A stretch of 64,000 bases of DNA, taken from positions 124,001-188,000 of the forward strand of contig VCMS01000064.1 in NCBI GenBank assembly GCA_022539475.1. Direction: 5' to 3'. The notes beneath the pieces are model-generated. The model worked only from the letters and a program-made list of their open reading frames with translations. It had not been told where the DNA came from and searched no databases. Origin of the DNA: Gracilaria domingensis (taxonomy: Eukaryota; Rhodophyta; Florideophyceae; Gracilariales; Gracilariaceae). Shown here piece by piece: positions 59,592 to 64,000 of this stretch. A program made the translations under genes and the position numbers. Position 1 is the stretch's first letter; each line of letters starts with the position of its first letter.

Positions 59592-61259
59592 GGAAAGATG
59601 TCTGAAAAGAAAGATTTGAGTGGAAGAATTGCAGGTTCCAAGTTACCAGACTTCATTGGCTGCTCCGATTTTGGAAATGAAGGAGTCAGAGATCCAAAGA
59701 AGTGCTCCCTAGTCAAACTACCTCCTCACCTGCAAGGGGCAAATCCTCACCTTGTTGGAAGTTTGGTGACACTGGCACAACATGACATATTTCCCGGAAG
59801 CCGTGCGGACAGCGGAAACTGTCTCCCTTATCCACTGAGCTCTCGAGGGAAGTTTTGCACACGTCTAGTTCATTTGCAAGAGTCTCCAACGCTCTTACAC
59901 ATCAATTGTGATGTCGAATACCACTATTTTCTTATGAAAAACGATGAAACACAAGGACATTTATCATGGGCGGTGGTTGTTGGTTTCGGAAGGCATAGGC
60001 ACACTTGGCCTATGAGAAAGCCATCCCCAAAACTAGTCCATAATTTTGTATCAAACCTTTGTCAAGAGGGTAAGATTCTTACTGGTCCTATGATTCTTCA
60101 AAAGCTAGAGGAAATGTTTGGCTGTGCGCCCTACCCAGCGACCGTGAAGAGCATCCGTAGGGACTTTCGGAAAGAGCAGTATCCAGCTGGAAAGTCGTTA
60201 ACTGCTTTCTTGGAAGCATTTCACACTCAAAAGCAGCTCACTGGAAGCTGGCATTCTTACGTGCTGTCAATTGAGGATCATAGAGCAGGTGATGAATTCA
60301 AACTGACACGTGAGCAAAAGGGTTTGTCAGTGATATTTGGAGATCCCAGATTGTTGAGCAAGGCTTCCTCAAGTCCTAGATTTGGCCCCGATGGCACTTT
60401 TAGAATTGTGAACAGCCGTGGCGCGAATGGAGAACTTCTGTCCTTCGAATTGGTTTCAATTGTCGCCAAAGACGAAGAAACAGGATGCGTGTATTCTGTA
60501 ATGCATCAGCTCTGTACTAGGAAGACATCCAGTTCTCGCTCACTGCTTTTCCAAGAATTCATTAAGCAGCTCCGATACCGTGGCCTTCATGATCCTTTAA
60601 GAGCTACAGGGAAAAATCGTCTCACAATGGCTACGAACTTTGAAACAACCTATGCTTTTAGCTTAGCGACTATTCTGAGTGAGCAATTTAGGTCAGGGTC
60701 TGCTTTTGACTATTTGAAGGCAATTGCAGTTGGGTGCGATGTACATGCAAAGAGATGCATTATGGAAAAGTGCAGTGTAGGGAATGAACGGACTCTTTTT
60801 CAATGGGCCCTAGGAACTCGGGACATAAACTGTCGTGAAGAATGCGAAAAGGCTTTGGATTTTATGATGTGCATGGGTGGGAAATGAGAATCGTTTGCTA
60901 TTTGGTTGAGCAACAACCAATGTGCGTTCATATTATGGTTTCAGAAGTTGAATTGTTTTATTCTTATTGCAGAAAGGCATCGTGCTCTGTTTCTTGATAC
61001 GAACGCCAACGAGTCCTACCACAACAGGGTTAAGTCGCTTCCAAACTTTGCCTTGCAACGGGGTCGTGGCTTAGAGTTTATGGATGGAATGAAGCTCTTG
61101 AGGGAGCTAGATCAACGGGATGCGGCAAATTTGTGCAAAAAAACACCTTTCGAAGGGTATCAAAAGATATCAAAACCTGAATGGAGATCCAGGTTTCCTG
61201 CATACTCAAGCTCGGATTCAACCCATCCCGCAAGCGGTAGCTCCCTTCAGCTTCTATGA
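59592..61259 (+). pseudogene. 3' part of the split Mutator-like transposase gene
   Basis: After the right GGAAA the frame continues from the left fragment: VFRVG then KMSEKKDLSG. Visible features are a zinc-finger-like region ending GFGRHRHTWP (the HxH typical of MULE/FLYWCH N-termini), a DDE-like block GPDGTFRIV with LLFQEFIKQL, TNFETTYAFS, VGCDVHAKRC, and in the last exon LDTNANESYHNRVK, resembling the TN--E--HN-LK motif of MULEs. An intron 60877-60972 (GTGGGA donor, TTGCAG acceptor) joins the last exon in frame. The 3' end runs into another repeat, so the natural stop is uncertain. Family assignment is by motif likeness. Confidence 0.6.
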
Positions 61260-62889
61260 AGCTTATCCCCATCCGGGTGCGCCTCTTCCGATACCTCCGG
61301 CTCCTCCTGTGGCTCCGGTGCAACAGCCATACGACCCAAACGCCATCGCCTGGAATGCCGAGCAGGCCGTACCGTTGACGGTGAACCTTCGTGGGTGGAT
61401 TAGTGGAGAGTCCCTTGTGAACCGGGATACCCGACGTGAGGAGTTGATCTTTTCCCGCGCTCGGTGGTTTCACCCGACAGCGGTAGCGGATGATGCCCTC
61501 ATCGATTCCTATGCCGTGAACGGAATACTCCCAGGTGGGTTTTCTCGAGATGCGGTGCGCTCTCGCGAGTGGCGGACCCGCATAGCGGTGGAGTCGCATT
61601 TGCTTCGTTGCGATCGCGGAGAGTCCCTTGACCACGCGCGTGGGGATATGGCGGGACTCGCTTACTCCAGAATTGGAAGATTGCGATATGACCATCCGAT
61701 TCCGGCCGAGTATGACTTCGACGTCTCGCACTACCGTACCTACGGTGAGGTTTCTTATGGTAACGCCTTTGCGGAATTTCCGGAAGCGGAGCATGGATAC
61801 CACTTCAGTGAGGTTAATCCTGATATTCCTCTATGGAGTCGTCTCTTGCTCAGGGCGGAGTTCCGATACCTCTCCAGGAGTAAGAGACACGACAAGGATC
61901 TCTATGACTTCGAGAGACGAGTCCGGTTCGAACGGAATGCGCGCTCCCGTCGGGGACTCCTATTTCCGTATCCAAACTTGGAAGTTGATCGTTTCCGCTT
62001 TGATGCCTTGCCCTCCCGATACATGGGGCTTCCATCATGGTGGAGCCGTGTAGAGGTCCCCGCGGGGTGTTTTGCTGAACTCCGGCCGAGTATCTACTAC
62101 ATCCGTTCGCGGTTGATAGACAATCCCAACTCGGGCTGTTGGTCTTTGGTTCTGGCCTAGTGGGCCGCACGCGTCGCTGTTCACCTCCTGTGGGATGTCT
62201 ATGATCACTACCGCTTGTGGTATCTCCCTCCAAATTTGAGGTGGCTCCTTCGAAGGATTGATCTCGTTACCCCTTTGGGTTCCGAGACTAACCAGGAAGA
62301 GGTTGGGGAGTTGTTGGATGTCATCGACAGGGTCGATTGGGACCGAGTTCCGGTAGCTTGGCAGCCTGACAGGCGACAGCGTTTCCGCGACCGATCACCG
62401 GTGCGAGTTTCCACCCGTTCCGGGGTCTGGGTGTACTACGACCGGTGGGAGCGACAGCTCATCTCCGAGGAGCAGGCGACTGCAATGGCGGCTATGCCCC
62501 GCGCAATGCCGGTTGGTCACCCAGTAGGGTTCGTATTCCCCGAGGATTACGCCGTATCGTCGGAAGCACCTGATCCAATGTTGAACAATGACGAGATTGC
62601 CACCGTAGCCAGGCCAGCACAGCTGACAAGAGTTCCGAATTCGGATCCTAACGCGGCAGCGGTCCCAACAGAAGGCGTTCAAGCCCCTGCGGGATGGTCC
62701 TTGATCGCTCCCACTACTCAGCCTGCCAATTGGGCTGGGAGTGTGGCTTCCCTTGGTGCTGACCTCCAGGCTCATGGCATTCCAATCCCCCCGGGAGTGA
62801 ACAGCGGTGCGAGGCTCGCGGCTCTCGCGAGCGAGTACTTCGCGCAGAATCCCAACACGGCAAGCGGTGCTCCCTCCACTGGCGGTTAG
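61120..62889 (+). CDS. retroelement-like ORF with one internal amber codon
   Basis: Two long frames (61120-62160 and 62161-62889) are in the same phase and separated only by TAG at 62158-62160; together they would encode 588 residues. I do not recognise the family. The start is Pro-rich (PHPGAPLPIPPAPPVAPVQQ), the middle Arg/Asp/Tyr-rich with helical segments, and the C-terminal part Ala/Pro-rich with GADLQAHGIPIPPGVNSGARL. Composition is GC-richer than the split transposase it abuts. The location between mobile elements suggests a Gag-like or structural protein. The amber codon could be a readthrough site or a disabling mutation. The true N-terminus is unclear because the first about 30 codons overlap the transposase exon. 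Confidence 0.5.
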
Positions 62890-63518
62890 CCCCTCATGAA
62901 GTCTTCCTCCAATCTTAGAGTGTCCTGTGATAGTTTCCAATTAAAGCCAGCTAGTGGCAAATTTTCCCTTACCCTCGTCGAGGTATGCTTCCCCAGGCGG
63001 AACTATCTGTCATTAGTTTTCAATCCGATTCCTATATGTGCCAATTTTTTCTTAGTACTCGAATATCTTTTCAATGGCAACTACATGTCAAATTTTTGAG
63101 CTTGCCATCTCTCAATAGGAATTCAATATGTTACTGTTTTCTTCAATTAACAGAGTTCCTAAAGGATTCTTCTTGAAACGTGAATGAAATCTTAATGACA
63201 AAAGCACTCCAGTATTTCCGCCTGGGTTCTCTGCGACGAGCTTCTTCTTCTTCTTTCTTCCTCAACAAGATCTGTTCTCTTCCACTTCTCTTCCAGTTCC
63301 TGGCCACATAGTGCAGATATCTTCATTCCTTTTTAGGAATTTTCTACTTCTCCGTAATACGGAAGTATCCCGATAATTCGGTAGTTATACTACATCTCTC
63401 TTATGGTACAGAGGATCCCTTCCTACTCCTAGGTCCTCTTCTTCTCTTCCGAGCTGCTGACTTCTTTCTTCCAACCGCAAGGGGGGCACGAGTACACTAG
63501 AGCACAGCGGTAAGCCGG
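62890..63518. other. non-coding tract with serial small hairpins
   Basis: No gene recognised. TTC repeats at about 63241-63257 and four consecutive short hairpins at 63325-63393 (ATTCCTTTTTAGGAAT, CCGTAATACGG, CCGATAATTCGG, GTAGTTATACTAC) are visible. This may be terminal DNA of one of the flanking retroelements. Confidence 0.5.
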
Positions 63519-63920
63519 CTACCCGACCATCGCGTTATCCAATGTTGGAGGCAATGGCGTCCGAGTACGGCGGTGATACGACATGACCTTGGACCTAGGG
63601 AGGTGTTCAATTGGCTCCCAAGTGTCCTCGTCAGGGGGATAGCCGTACCAACGGACTCTATACAATAGTTTCCCTTCGGGGCTTTCCTCGTGTTCCACGA
63701 TACGATCTACCACGAATTCTTGTGGGTATACGCCATCTTCGGCTTCTTCCTTGTCCTTTCCCGACATCACGGAGTGACAATGAGCAAAACCCAAGCGGGG
63801 TAGTGGTTCCTTCGGGTTTCGAACCGGTTCTCGGGGCGGAGGACGTGTGGGCCGTAGTGTCTTCAGGCCGTCGTGACGGAGTGCGCCGACTCCCGACACC
63901 GGCGTCCAATTGCCTCACAA
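63519..63920 (-). pseudogene. chromodomain-bearing 3' end of a retroelement pol
   Basis: The minus strand encodes QEFVVDRIVEHEESPEGKLL, YRVRWYGYPPDEDTWEPIEH and LPRSKVMSYHRR, a complete chromodomain with aromatic-cage-type residues. Chromodomains at the extreme C-terminus of integrase define chromoviruses (Ty3/gypsy), where they steer integration toward marked chromatin. The frame closes upstream at a TGA (about 63919-63917), while a neighbouring frame continues (SLVRQLDAGVGSRRTPSRR), so pol is frameshifted or the integrase lies beyond the right edge. Orientation is opposite to the other elements here. Confidence 0.7.
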
Positions 63921-64000
63921 GTGAGCTCAATCGAAAGCTCTCGATCCCCGGTTTCCGGCAAATTCTTTTCTATCCCAAACGGGCGACTAATCGACGAACG

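Noticed and set aside
60906-60972. Start of a separate small gene after the stop at 60887
   Set aside because: An intron 60877-60972 with GT-AG ends joins the frames and gives continuous transposase-like motifs, so one gene is more likely.

Overview
The window is nuclear DNA of a photosynthetic eukaryote, most likely a red alga. This placement is inference. It rests on compact genes that are mostly intronless, a few short GT-AG introns (about 81-151 bp), nuclear genes with plastid-type leaders (FabI enoyl-ACP reductase, a GIY-YIG/NifU protein, a DUF2997 protein), and a genome of dense gene islands separated by nested retroelements. No rRNA, CRISPR array or convincing tRNA was seen.

Layout. 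0-9.6 kb: a 5'-truncated repeat protein, mitochondrial GrpE, LCMT1, a large GH63 glucosidase of bacterial type and a ZnF-UBP protein. 10.4-12.5 kb: spliced RPS15 (uS19) and spliced UFM1 share a divergent promoter, followed by a four-TM protein. 12.5-16.1 kb is gene-poor and ends in a CpG/C-rich island in front of a PRL-type phosphatase. 17-29 kb: an unknown spliced gene, an O-fucosyltransferase-like protein, a basic coiled-coil protein, a CysZ/EI24-like membrane protein, RNase P subunit Rpp21, a spliced DUF2997 protein, QCR7, NFU, mS34 and FabI. 29.5-35.4 kb: a second GC-extreme block with an eIF2B-like gene, a tandem-motif putative regulator and a spliced RNase HII. 35.4-38.3 kb is gene-poor. 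38.3-48 kb: ARFRP1, TM9SF, ALG7/DPAGT1, ORC2 and an Mpv17/PMP22 protein.

From 48.3 kb to the right edge the DNA is repetitive: a truncated ribulose-phosphate epimerase fragment, an ATTGCAAT-rich stretch, an AT-rich tract, and a Mutator-like gene split by a complete 7,990-bp LTR retrotransposon (51602-59591). That element has 848-bp LTRs, GGAAA target duplications, gag, protease and a decayed RT. Beyond it lie an unknown ORF interrupted by one amber codon and a chromodomain fragment of another retroelement on the opposite strand.

The host genes are housekeeping functions of several compartments (mitochondrion, plastid, ER/Golgi, nucleus) and form no operon or pathway cluster. The strongest leads are: a gag/pol -1 frameshift signal abutting the gag stop; a young LTR insertion whose removal restores a single reading frame; a cluster of strong hairpins at 42.2-43.0 kb; a TCAGG inverted-plus-direct-repeat element in front of four genes; paired CArG-type sites before FabI; an RNase HII lacking the GRG arginine; and an ARFRP1 lacking the switch-II glutamine.
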